Below the pieces are notes generated by a model. It was not told where the DNA came from. It was given only the letters and a program-made list of their open reading frames with translations, and made no database searches. From NCBI GenBank assembly GCA_910577575.1, contig CAJTOG010000026.1:1-23390 (forward strand): DNA of 23,390 nucleotides, written 5' to 3'. This document shows positions 8,597 through 15,472 of the stretch, piece by piece. This stretch comes from an uncultured Ruminococcus sp. GTDB lineage: Bacteria > Bacillota > Clostridia > Oscillospirales > Ruminococcaceae. Positions within the stretch are counted from its first letter, which is position 1; every line of letters starts with the position of its first letter. The translations under genes and the position numbers were made by a program.

Positions 8597-10083
8597 TTTT
8601 TAAATCAATATATTTACAAGAGGGAATGTTCGAACGAAAGATTTTCTTCACTGACTCAAATAATTTAATTTTTAGTAAAAAGAATAGCCGAGGAAAAACG
8701 ACTCTTCTTAGGTTAATGCTATATGGTCTTGGCTATAATATCCCCAATACAAAAAATATTAAATTTAATAAATGTAATGTTTCAATTGAGGTTGAAAGCG
8801 AGATATCAGGTACAATACTTTTGAATCGTGATAATTTGAATTCGATAGAAGTAACAATATTACCATCTACAGAAAAAAAGACATATGTACTGCCAGAGCA
8901 GTTTGAAGAGTTTCAAAAAATATTATGGGGGACGTCAAGTTCAGATATTATAAATAATCTTTTAGGTGCATATTATGTTGATCAAGAAAAGGGATGGACA
9001 TTGCTCAACAGAGGTGTGGTTATAGGAAGCATTCATTTCAATATAGAAGAACTTATAAGAGGATTATCAAAAATAGACTGCTCTGAGTTAATTAAAAAAG
9101 AAAAAAGACTTGAAAAAGAAATTTCAAAACGCAAACAAATGTATGATGTTGCTCAATATAGAGCATCTCTAGAAGAATCTGCAGGAGCTTTGCTTACAGA
9201 TACTTACGAAGTAGAAAATAATAATACTTTAGATATGCTGTTGAATGAACAGAAGAAAATTAAATCTGAATTACGACGTATTGATAGTACCTTGTCTGAT
9301 AATAAGAAATTTAAAAAATTTATTGCAGATATGAAACTGCTTATTCAAGCTCCTGATGGAACTGTTTTCCCAGTAACTGAGCAAAATATCATTGGACTAA
9401 ATGATTCAATTGAACTGCTTGTTTCAAAAAGGAAAAGTATATCTGCGAAGTATTCTCAGATTGCCAATATGATAGAAAAACTTCAACAAGAACAGGAACA
9501 TGATAAAGAGAATGAGCAATTAACGTTTTTTCAATCTGAAACATCGATTGAAAAATTTGATAAATCTATATCACGTTTAAAACTTAACCCTGTCACCGTA
9601 AAACGAGAATTAGATTCTCTTCAAAAAGAACTTAAGTATATACGAGAAGAGATATCAAGAACGACTAAATTGAACAATTCAATGTCGTCAGTTATTTCTG
9701 AGATAATAATAAAATATGCAACAGAATTGGGAATTGGAGATAAAGATTCTATTCCTGTTTCATATTTATTTACTTCAAACCTAAAAGAATTATCTGGAGC
9801 TGTTCTACACAAAACAGCATTTGCTTTTAGATTGGCATATATTGTAGCGATTGAAAAAATTATAAATGTAAAGCTGCCGATTATTTTGGATTCACCTTCT
9901 GGCAAAGAAGTAGACCCAGAAAATATAAAGTTGATGATGAATATACTTAAACGAGATTTTTCTGATCACCAGATAATTATTGCTTCAATATATTCTTATG
10001 ATTTCTCTGAATTGAATACTATCACAATTGATGATCATCTTATTGATCAAGAAATCCATGATAATGAAGAGCTAAATAGTTAA
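8593..10083 (+). CDS. SMC/RecF-like ABC ATPase of a defence system
   Basis: This 496-residue protein has an ABC/SMC-type ATPase layout. A Walker A-like loop near the N-terminus (SKKNSRGKTT, 28-37) lacks the first Gly of the classic motif. A Q-loop-like segment follows (YYVDQEKGW). The middle (about 170-370) is charged and coiled-coil forming. The C-terminal Walker B is LPIILDSPSG (428-437), with the DSP form seen in SMC/Rad50-like defence ATPases. The signature motif is not obvious. It is short for an SMC and has little room for long arms, closer to small ATPases of ABC-three-component or Lamassu-like systems. It overlaps the Cap4-like nuclease gene by 4 bp. It likely senses foreign DNA and controls that nuclease; this is inferred from such pairs. 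Confidence 0.8.
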   Translation: MIFKSIYLQEGMFERKIFFTDSNNLIFSKKNSRGKTTLLRLMLYGLGYNIPNTKNIKFNKCNVSIEVESEISGTILLNRDNLNSIEVTILPSTEKKTYVLPEQFEEFQKILWGTSSSDIINNLLGAYYVDQEKGWTLLNRGVVIGSIHFNIEELIRGLSKIDCSELIKKEKRLEKEISKRKQMYDVAQYRASLEESAGALLTDTYEVENNNTLDMLLNEQKKIKSELRRIDSTLSDNKKFKKFIADMKLLIQAPDGTVFPVTEQNIIGLNDSIELLVSKRKSISAKYSQIANMIEKLQQEQEHDKENEQLTFFQSETSIEKFDKSISRLKLNPVTVKRELDSLQKELKYIREEISRTTKLNNSMSSVISEIIIKYATELGIGDKDSIPVSYLFTSNLKELSGAVLHKTAFAFRLAYIVAIEKIINVKLPIILDSPSGKEVDPENIKLMMNILKRDFSDHQIIIASIYSYDFSELNTITIDDHLIDQEIHDNEELNS

Positions 10084-10131
10084 AAATAAAATAAAGCTGT
10101 ACCAACTTCAAAAATCAAATATATATTATAA

Positions 10132-10175
10132 TTCCGATAAGGTGAATCCAGCCTTATCGGAACTTTTTATTTTTG
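10132..10175 (+). terminator. Rho-independent terminator after the defence operon (left boundary hairpin)
   Basis: Stem TTCCGATAAGG (10132-10142) pairs with CCTTATCGGAA (10152-10162), 9-base loop, followed by CTTTTTATTTTT. It ends block A just before the amidoligase ribosome site. Its stem is nearly the same as the hairpin at 15162-15191. Confidence 0.85.
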
Positions 10176-10187
10176 GAGGTAATTGAA

Positions 10188-11276
10188 ATGGAAGAAGAAA
10201 GAATCTGTACCCACTGCGGAGAAGTTATGGCAGAAGATGAGGGTACAGTTGTTGATGAAGAACTGCTTTGCGACGAGTGTGTGGACGACTACTGCATCAC
10301 CTGCGACTGTTGCGGTGAAACAATCTGGACAGAGGACTGCGTGACGGACGATAATACTTATCTTTGTCAGGACTGTTTCGACAATCACTACAATCGCTGT
10401 GAGAGCTGCGGAAGAATCATTCATAACGACTGTACTTGCTGGCATAACGATTTGCCATACTGTGAAGGCTGTTTTGATGATTTTGAGGACGAAATCGAGG
10501 ACTACAGCTATAAACCTGACCCTATTTTTTATGGTGACAGCTACCTGTATTTTGGCGTGGAACTGGAAGTTGACAAAGGCGGTAAGGACGGCGAAAATGC
10601 CTGTACTCTCAAAGATATGGCAAATTACAGGCATGAACATATCTACATCAAGTCGGACGGCAGTTTGAACGACGGTTTTGAAATCGTTTCCCATCCGATG
10701 ACACTTGATTATCACATGAATGAAATGGACTGGGAAAGCGTTCTTCACGAAGCTGTAAACATGGGCTACCGTTCGCATCAGACGGAAACTTGTGGACTTC
10801 ACATTCATGTCAACAGAGATGTTTTCGGCGAAAATCAGGCAGAACAGGAAGAAGTCATCAGCAGAATACTCTTTTTTATTGAGAAGAACTGGAATGAAAT
10901 TTTTCGTTTCAGCAGAAGAAACGAGTACAATATGAATCGTTGGTCAGCACGTTACGGCTACGAAAAGTCGGGAAAAGAAATTCTCGACAAAGCAAAGGAT
11001 TGTTGCAACAGATATGTTGCTGTAAACCTCAGAAACTACCATACAATTGAGTTCAGGCTCTTTCGTGGAACGTTAAAACTGAATACATTTTTAGCCACTT
11101 TGCAGCTCGTTAGCGAGATTTGTAGGGTGGCTTTAACTATGTCCGAAGAAGAAATTGACAAAATGTCGTGGTCTGTTTTTGTAAGGGATATGAACCGTTA
11201 TCCCGAACTTGTGCAGTACTTGAAAGAAAGGCAACTGTACATCAACGAGGAAATTAATGCAGAGGAGGAAGTCTGA
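10188..11276 (+). CDS. Amidoligase (COOH-NH2 ligase) with N-terminal zinc-binding domains
   Basis: Predicted ATP-dependent ligase that forms an amide bond on an unknown peptide or metabolite (Amidoligase_2 family). Residues 1-98 hold many Cys pairs (C7/C10, C28/C31, C36/C39, C41/C42, C60/C63, C71/C74, C82/C84, C92/C95), like two or three treble-clef/LIM-type zinc units. The ligase domain (about 115-330) shows GVELEVD (123-129), SDGSLNDGFEIVSHPM, CGLHIHVNRD and HTIEFRLFRGTL, in the order expected for glutamine-synthetase-fold amidoligases. ATG 10188 follows TGGAGGT at 10174-10180. The next gene, a class II amidotransferase, starts 1 bp after the stop. That pairing was described for phage- and mobile-element amidoligases (Iyer and Aravind), where the amidotransferase supplies ammonia. 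Length 362 residues, intact. Confidence 0.87.
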   Translation: MEEERICTHCGEVMAEDEGTVVDEELLCDECVDDYCITCDCCGETIWTEDCVTDDNTYLCQDCFDNHYNRCESCGRIIHNDCTCWHNDLPYCEGCFDDFEDEIEDYSYKPDPIFYGDSYLYFGVELEVDKGGKDGENACTLKDMANYRHEHIYIKSDGSLNDGFEIVSHPMTLDYHMNEMDWESVLHEAVNMGYRSHQTETCGLHIHVNRDVFGENQAEQEEVISRILFFIEKNWNEIFRFSRRNEYNMNRWSARYGYEKSGKEILDKAKDCCNRYVAVNLRNYHTIEFRLFRGTLKLNTFLATLQLVSEICRVALTMSEEEIDKMSWSVFVRDMNRYPELVQYLKERQLYINEEINAEEEV

Positions 11277-11277
11277 A

Positions 11278-12222
11278 ATGTGTGCAATATTCGGTTTTTT
11301 GGACTACAAAGGAATTATCGGAAACAGTGTGTTGAAAAGGCTTATCAAGGCACTTTCTGTTGAAGCAGAAGCCAGAGGTACAGATGCAACAGGAATCAGC
11401 TATGTCAAAAATGGTAAAATGGTGACATTCAAGAAAGCCAAACCTGCCCATAAAGTCAGGCTGTACTTCCCTACGGACACAAAATGCGTGATAGGTCATA
11501 CACGTTTCACGACTCAGGGCAGTGAGAAATGCAACTACAATAACCACCCTTTTGAGTCGGAAAAAGGCTTTGCACTGGCACATAATGGCGTGCTGTACAA
11601 CGACAGGGAACTTCGCAAAAAATATATGCTCCCCGACACAAAAATTGAAACGGACAGCTACATAGCAGTGCAGTTGTTGGAGCATTTCGGCGGTGCGAAT
11701 ATGGCTGAAATCAGGGAAATGTCGGAACTTATTGAGGGGAGTTTTGTGTTCACAATTCTCAGAAACGACAATACGCTTTTTCTTGTGAAAGGTACAAATC
11801 CGATAACAATTTATCACTTTTCAGAACTCGGAATTTACGTCTATGCAAGTACAAAGGAAATACTTGAAAAGGCTTTGAAAATGATTGGATTTAAGCATAA
11901 CCACGAGGAAATTAAGCTGACAGACGGTGAAATCCTGCAAATTAATTCTGACGGAATAGCAGTGAAAGACACCTTTGAAATTGCTGAAAAATTTGAGCCG
12001 TTCTGGAATCCCTACCGTTTCAATAGTCTTGACTACGATGGCTTTGAAAGTGAAGAAAAGGAAATGCTTTTGGAATACTGTAAGCTGTTTGGAGTATCGG
12101 AGGAAGATGTTGAAATTCTACTTGAATACGGCTTCGATTGCAGTACAATTGAGGACTTGCTTATGGACGGAACTGCTCTTGAAGAGGCGTTAAATGAAGC
12201 AAAAAGTATTCTTTGCGAATGA
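11278..12222 (+). CDS. Class II glutamine amidotransferase
   Basis: A 314-residue protein that should hydrolyse glutamine to provide ammonia. I chose ATG 11278 because the product then begins MCAIFGF, placing the nucleophile Cys at position 2 after Met removal; an ATG at 11257 would bury it. RBS GAGGAGG lies just upstream, inside the end of the amidoligase gene. Other family marks are GTDATG (34-39), GHTRFTTQG (73-81), NNHPF (88-92), AHNG (101-104) and Asp126. The last 70 or so residues (after about 240) form an acidic helical tail rich in Glu and Leu. No synthetase or isomerase domain follows, so it must serve a separate enzyme, most simply the adjacent amidoligase. Confidence 0.9.
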   Translation: MCAIFGFLDYKGIIGNSVLKRLIKALSVEAEARGTDATGISYVKNGKMVTFKKAKPAHKVRLYFPTDTKCVIGHTRFTTQGSEKCNYNNHPFESEKGFALAHNGVLYNDRELRKKYMLPDTKIETDSYIAVQLLEHFGGANMAEIREMSELIEGSFVFTILRNDNTLFLVKGTNPITIYHFSELGIYVYASTKEILEKALKMIGFKHNHEEIKLTDGEILQINSDGIAVKDTFEIAEKFEPFWNPYRFNSLDYDGFESEEKEMLLEYCKLFGVSEEDVEILLEYGFDCSTIEDLLMDGTALEEALNEAKSILCE

Positions 12223-12237
12223 AAGGAGGCTTGAAAA

Positions 12238-12318
12238 ATGGAGTATTTTGTAGCTGTACTTGCACTTGTTCTTGTGGTTGGCGGAATCGCAATCGCACTT
12301 GAATACTGTGCAGAATAA
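12238..12318 (+). CDS. 26-residue hydrophobic peptide
   Basis: ATG 12238 has a perfect AAAGGAGG ribosome site 8-9 bases upstream. The product is one hydrophobic segment (YFVAVLALVLVVGGIAIAL) followed by the acidic end EYCAE. It should sit in the membrane. It lies 15 bp after the amidotransferase gene, in the same operon. I recognise no family. It could be a membrane anchor, a small toxin-like peptide, or a substrate of the amidoligase; none is shown by the sequence. Confidence 0.6.
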   Translation: MEYFVAVLALVLVVGGIAIALEYCAE

Positions 12319-12348
12319 AGCCAAAAAACGTGAAGGGAGGTGAACTGA

Positions 12349-12426
12349 ATGAATCCATTGGAACTTTTTCTTGCAGGTGTAGCCTGTGCAATGGAAATTC
12401 TGACACTCTTCAAAAGAAAGAAGTAA
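12349..12426 (+). CDS. 25-residue peptide with hydrophobic core and basic end
   Basis: ATG 12349 follows a strong ribosome site (AAGGGAGGTG, 12333-12342). The product begins MNPLELFLAGVACAMEILTL and ends in FKRKK. A hydrophobic helix with a basic C-terminus suggests membrane association. It comes 30 bp after the other micro-ORF, with opposite C-terminal charge (acidic there, basic here). Function unknown. The strong RBS and lack of another gene here are the evidence for expression. Confidence 0.58.
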   Translation: MNPLELFLAGVACAMEILTLFKRKK

Positions 12427-12482
12427 AACAGCGTGGGAGCGGAATTTTACGGCTCTGCTCCCCTTGCGGAAAGGTTGGAAAA

Positions 12483-13001
12483 ATGAAAGAAGAAACGACG
12501 ATAATCAAGAGTAAAGCCTTGTTTTCGGACGACGGACTACACCGTTTTCTGCTTCGTAAAGAGTGGGATAATCAGAAAAAATCTGCAATGATTATCATGA
12601 TAAATCCCAACACGGCGAACACTGTAAACATGGATCTGACAACTGTTCTGACGATAAATAATCTCAATAAACTGGGATTTGGAAGTGTCAGCATTGTCAA
12701 TCTTTACAGCAGAATCATGGAAAAATTGAGTCTGCGTTTCAACTCGGACGAGGATTTGCTGGAAAGTGATACAGACAGAATTATTGAGCAGTATGCGGCT
12801 ATGAGCGATGCAATCATAATCGCTTGGGGCTGTGTCGGGAACAACAGTCAGCGAGTGCGTGAAAGGCAGTTAGAACTGCTTGAACTGCTGAAAAATCACG
12901 CAAACAAGCTTTACAAAATCGGTGAAAAAGGCTTCCACCCTCTGACACCAGCGGTCAGAAATTCGTGGGAGCTTGAACCATATGAAACGGAGGAAAATTA
13001 A
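12483..13001 (+). CDS. DUF1643 domain protein
   Basis: This 172-residue cytoplasmic protein matches DUF1643 by pattern: HRFLLRKEW near the start, IIMINPNTAN, NNLNKLGFGSVSIVNLYSR, then AWGCVG and a late HPLTP. The family is common in phages and mobile elements; its reaction is not known. I chose ATG 12483. The frame is open further up to an ATG at 12330, but that part overlaps the 25-residue peptide gene and does not look like DUF1643. The ribosome site before 12483 (GGAAAGG) is moderate. The next gene starts immediately after the stop, so translation is probably coupled. Confidence 0.75.
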   Translation: MKEETTIIKSKALFSDDGLHRFLLRKEWDNQKKSAMIIMINPNTANTVNMDLTTVLTINNLNKLGFGSVSIVNLYSRIMEKLSLRFNSDEDLLESDTDRIIEQYAAMSDAIIIAWGCVGNNSQRVRERQLELLELLKNHANKLYKIGEKGFHPLTPAVRNSWELEPYETEEN

Positions 13002-13295
13002 ATGATTAAAATTACGGAAATCAGCGAAATAAAGGCAGTTTCTGAGCCTGAAATCAGAAAGTACATCTTCAACAAAGCAACAGAACTCATGGAAGAGTAC
13101 GGCGTAAATAACCTTGATGACATCGGCTGTTTTGTTGTGCTTGACAGTTCAGAAAATCAGCTTTTTGAGGTGTCCGAAATGGAGTTCGTGGAGGTTCTGA
13201 AAATCGGAAATTCATACTATCTGCACGGCGTAAAAATTCTTGGCGATAGCTACGGCGAGGACATCTATCTGCCTGTTGAGGTGAAGAAATGCTGA
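13002..13295 (+). CDS. Hypothetical protein, 97 residues
   Basis: ATG 13002 follows the DUF1643 stop with no gap, and ACGGAGGAAAATTAA upstream supplies a ribosome site. The product is small and acidic with mixed helix and strand. It has no transmembrane segment and no motif I recognise (ends VEVKKC). It overlaps the serine recombinase start by 7 bp. Its tight place in the operon supports it as real; function unknown. Confidence 0.75.
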   Translation: MIKITEISEIKAVSEPEIRKYIFNKATELMEEYGVNNLDDIGCFVVLDSSENQLFEVSEMEFVEVLKIGNSYYLHGVKILGDSYGEDIYLPVEVKKC

Positions 13296-14842
13296 ATATT
13301 CCGAGAGTTGCACAGTACGCAAGATTTTCAAGCGACAATCAGCGTACAGAGTCAATTGATGCACAGGTCAGGGCGATGAATAGCTTTTGCAAACAGAATC
13401 ACTGGCAGATAGTCGCAACCTACAAAGACGAAGCGAGAAGTGCAACGACAGACAATCGTCCGCAGTTTCAGCAGATGATAACGGACAGTTCCAAGGGCAT
13501 TTTTGACATCGTTCTTGTGCATAAACTGGACAGGTTTTCAAGAGACAGATACGACAGTGCAATCTACAAAAAACGTCTGAAAAAGAATAACGTCAAGCTT
13601 TGCAGTGTGCTTGAAAGAATTGACGACAGTCCCGAAAGTATCATGATGGAAAGCGTTCTTGAAGGCATGGCGGAATATTACTCAAAAAATCTTGGACGTG
13701 AAGTAATGAAAGGCATGAAAGAAACGGCTCTCCAGTGTAAACATACTGGGGGCTGCTGTCCTCTTGGTTACACTTTAAACGCTGAAAAAAGGCTTGAAAT
13801 AGAACCGCATGAGGCAGAAGCCGTGAAAATAATCTTTCAAATGTTCGCAGACGGTCACGGCTATACAGCAATTATAAACTATCTGAACGAACACGGTTAC
13901 AAAACGAAAAGAGGTCAGATTTTCGGCAAAAACAGTCTTTACGAAATCCTCGGAAATGAGAAGTATACAGGCGTTTTTGTATTCAATAAAGCTACTGCTA
14001 AAGCGGACGGTAAGAGAAACAACCACGCTTACAAAAGTTCAGAAAATACTATCAGAATTGAGGGTGGCTGTCCTCAGATAATTTCCAAAGAATTTTTTGA
14101 CAGAGTACAGCGAATAAAAGCCGCAAATAAACGCAATACAGGACGTTATCACAGCAAAGAATTTTACTTGCTGACTGGTAAAATCTTCTGCGGAGTGTGC
14201 GGTAAAAGAATGGTTGGAAACGTCCGATTTTCAGGCAGAAGTAAAACAAGACTTGCAACATATCGCTGTAATACACACCGTTCTGAGTGCAAAAACAAGG
14301 AAATTAATAAGGATTATTTTGATGTGTATATCGTTGAATTGTTAAGGAAAAAGATTTTTAATGCAGCTTCGCTGAAACATCTTGTACATAACATAAATAT
14401 TTACATCAGTCAATACAACCAAGATTACAATGCGAATTATGAATCTGTAAAGGCTGAATATGATGAAATACAAGCAAATCTTGACAACATTACAAAGGCG
14501 ATTGAGAAAGGAATCATAACTGAAAGTCTGATTACAAGAGCCGAGGAACTGGAACAGAAACGTGCTGAAATTGAGATAAAACTATCAGAAATACATCAGA
14601 TTTCACTGATAAAATACAGTGATTTTTCGCCTATAATAGATGATTTCAGACAGCTTGAAAGAAATACAGAAAAGTTCAGAACATTCATACAAAACTATGT
14701 GAAAAGAATTACTGTTTTTCCATATCACCTTGAAATCGAAATCAATACAGGACTTTGTGTGACAGACAAAATAAATGAAATCGTGACAATCAGACGTGGC
14801 GAACTTTATGAAATGTTTGAATCGAGAGTCAGGGAGGAGTAA
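13289..14842 (+). CDS. Large serine recombinase (first of two)
   Basis: A 517-residue site-specific recombinase. The resolvase domain (about 5-150) has the catalytic Ser14 in YARFSSDNQ and the arginine motif KLDRFSRD (79-86). The recombinase domain (about 155-270) begins CPLGYTLN. A zinc ribbon follows (C301, C304, C327, C334), and then a long coiled coil (about 375-455), as in large serine integrases and TnpX-like transposases. It overlaps the preceding 97-residue gene by 7 bp and is co-transcribed with the amidoligase genes, so it may move block B rather than the whole island. No frameshift and all catalytic residues are present. Its att sites are not known; candidates are discussed in the findings. 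Confidence 0.94.
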   Translation: MLNIPRVAQYARFSSDNQRTESIDAQVRAMNSFCKQNHWQIVATYKDEARSATTDNRPQFQQMITDSSKGIFDIVLVHKLDRFSRDRYDSAIYKKRLKKNNVKLCSVLERIDDSPESIMMESVLEGMAEYYSKNLGREVMKGMKETALQCKHTGGCCPLGYTLNAEKRLEIEPHEAEAVKIIFQMFADGHGYTAIINYLNEHGYKTKRGQIFGKNSLYEILGNEKYTGVFVFNKATAKADGKRNNHAYKSSENTIRIEGGCPQIISKEFFDRVQRIKAANKRNTGRYHSKEFYLLTGKIFCGVCGKRMVGNVRFSGRSKTRLATYRCNTHRSECKNKEINKDYFDVYIVELLRKKIFNAASLKHLVHNINIYISQYNQDYNANYESVKAEYDEIQANLDNITKAIEKGIITESLITRAEELEQKRAEIEIKLSEIHQISLIKYSDFSPIIDDFRQLERNTEKFRTFIQNYVKRITVFPYHLEIEINTGLCVTDKINEIVTIRRGELYEMFESRVREE

Positions 14843-14847
14843 AAAAT

Positions 14848-15141
14848 ATGTTTGAAAGAAGTAAACCAAGATATCTTACAAGAGGTGTTGATGAAAGTAT
14901 TCCGCTTGATATTCAGATTTTCATGTGGGAAACTGTTGACAGAATGCCAGAACCAAAAGACTACTTGCAGGTGTTCAGACTGACAGAACAGAACGGCTTG
15001 CAGGTCATTCACCACACGTCAGAACAGCCTAAGTATGACATGACTTACATTTTGACAACGGTAACAAAGCCAGTTACAGCTAAGGTCTACGTAATTGACG
15101 ACGACGAACATTGTACGATGTTGCTTGCTGAAGAATATTGA
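14848..15141 (+). CDS. DUF960-like protein, 97 residues
   Basis: The product reads RYLTRGVDESIPLDIQIFMW, then DYLQVFRL, a histidine pair, and ends IDDDEHCTMLLAEEY. This is the pattern of the DUF960 family of small Firmicutes proteins found on mobile elements; function unknown. ATG 14848 has AGGGAGGAGT upstream and lies 5 bp after the recombinase stop. Last gene of the eight-gene block B operon. Confidence 0.72.
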   Translation: MFERSKPRYLTRGVDESIPLDIQIFMWETVDRMPEPKDYLQVFRLTEQNGLQVIHHTSEQPKYDMTYILTTVTKPVTAKVYVIDDDEHCTMLLAEEY

Positions 15142-15156
15142 AAGTGTTTTTGATTA

Positions 15157-15191
15157 AAAAATCCCGATAAGGCTTTTGAACCTTATCGGGA
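15157..15191 (-). terminator. Right boundary hairpin of the amidoligase block
   Basis: TCCCGATAAGG (15162-15172) pairs with CCTTATCGGGA (15181-15191), 8-base loop. On the plus strand no T-run follows directly; an A-run (15156-15161) precedes it, so the T-run is on the minus strand. It may still end the operon or work in both directions. The stem almost copies that at 10132-10162. Confidence 0.65.
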
Positions 15192-15328
15192 AAATTTAAA
15201 AATATTTTATTTCACGTTGCCGTCTACACGACTACCCCTAATCTATTTTCTATCTAAATTACTTTAATAAATATTATTATATATTATTATGTTATAAAAA
15301 TTTTTAAAAATAATTTCTATGAATTTTA
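15192..15328. other. AT-rich gene-free stretch
   Basis: The gene-free gap 15142-15472 holds the boundary hairpin, this stretch, the shared motif and a promoter. After CGTCTACACGACTACCCCTAA (around 15210-15232) the sequence is nearly pure A/T with runs such as ATTATTATATATTATTATG. It could be a melting region or simply AT-rich intergenic DNA; I see no iterons or RNA gene. Confidence 0.35.
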
Positions 15329-15375
15329 TTTTTTTGCCCTACTCTCCCATAATTTCATTGAGGAATTGAGGCGAA
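15329..15375 (+). promoter_or_regulatory. Second copy of the shared leader motif
   Basis: T7, CTCTCC (15342-15347) and TGAGG at 15359-15363 and 15367-15371 match 2855-2901 with identical spacing (17 and 8 bp). Here it lies just upstream of the -35 box of the orphan gene, a usual place for an activator or repressor site. Confidence 0.45.
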
Positions 15376-15389
15376 TATTTCTTAACTAC

Positions 15390-15418
15390 TTGATCGTTAT
15401 GAAATTTTGTTGTATAAT
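15390..15418 (+). promoter_or_regulatory. Promoter of the orphan gene
   Basis: TTGATC (15390-15395), 17-bp spacer, TATAAT (15413-15418). Expected transcription start is near 15425, about 48 bp before the TTG start codon. Confidence 0.7.
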
Positions 15419-15472
15419 TAGAATAGATTTAATATGGTTCATATTTGTATTTTTTTAGGGAGAGTGAATTTT

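Noticed and set aside
10167..10808. Minus-strand ORF of 213 codons
   Set aside because: It lies opposite the amidoligase gene, whose family motifs are clear; the Cys/Asp-rich coding produces open frames on the other strand.
11254..11817. Minus-strand ORF of 187 codons
   Set aside because: It lies opposite the glutamine amidotransferase, which has all catalytic motifs; no ribosome site or family pattern.
12330..12482. Longer N-terminus of the DUF1643 protein starting at ATG 12330
   Set aside because: The extra part overlaps the 25-residue peptide gene in another frame and has no DUF1643 character; ATG 12483 fits the family length.
15206..15235. Possible oriT or rolling-circle nick site (TACACGACTACCCC)
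   Set aside because: Only loosely similar to known nick sites, and no relaxase or Rep gene is present in the window.
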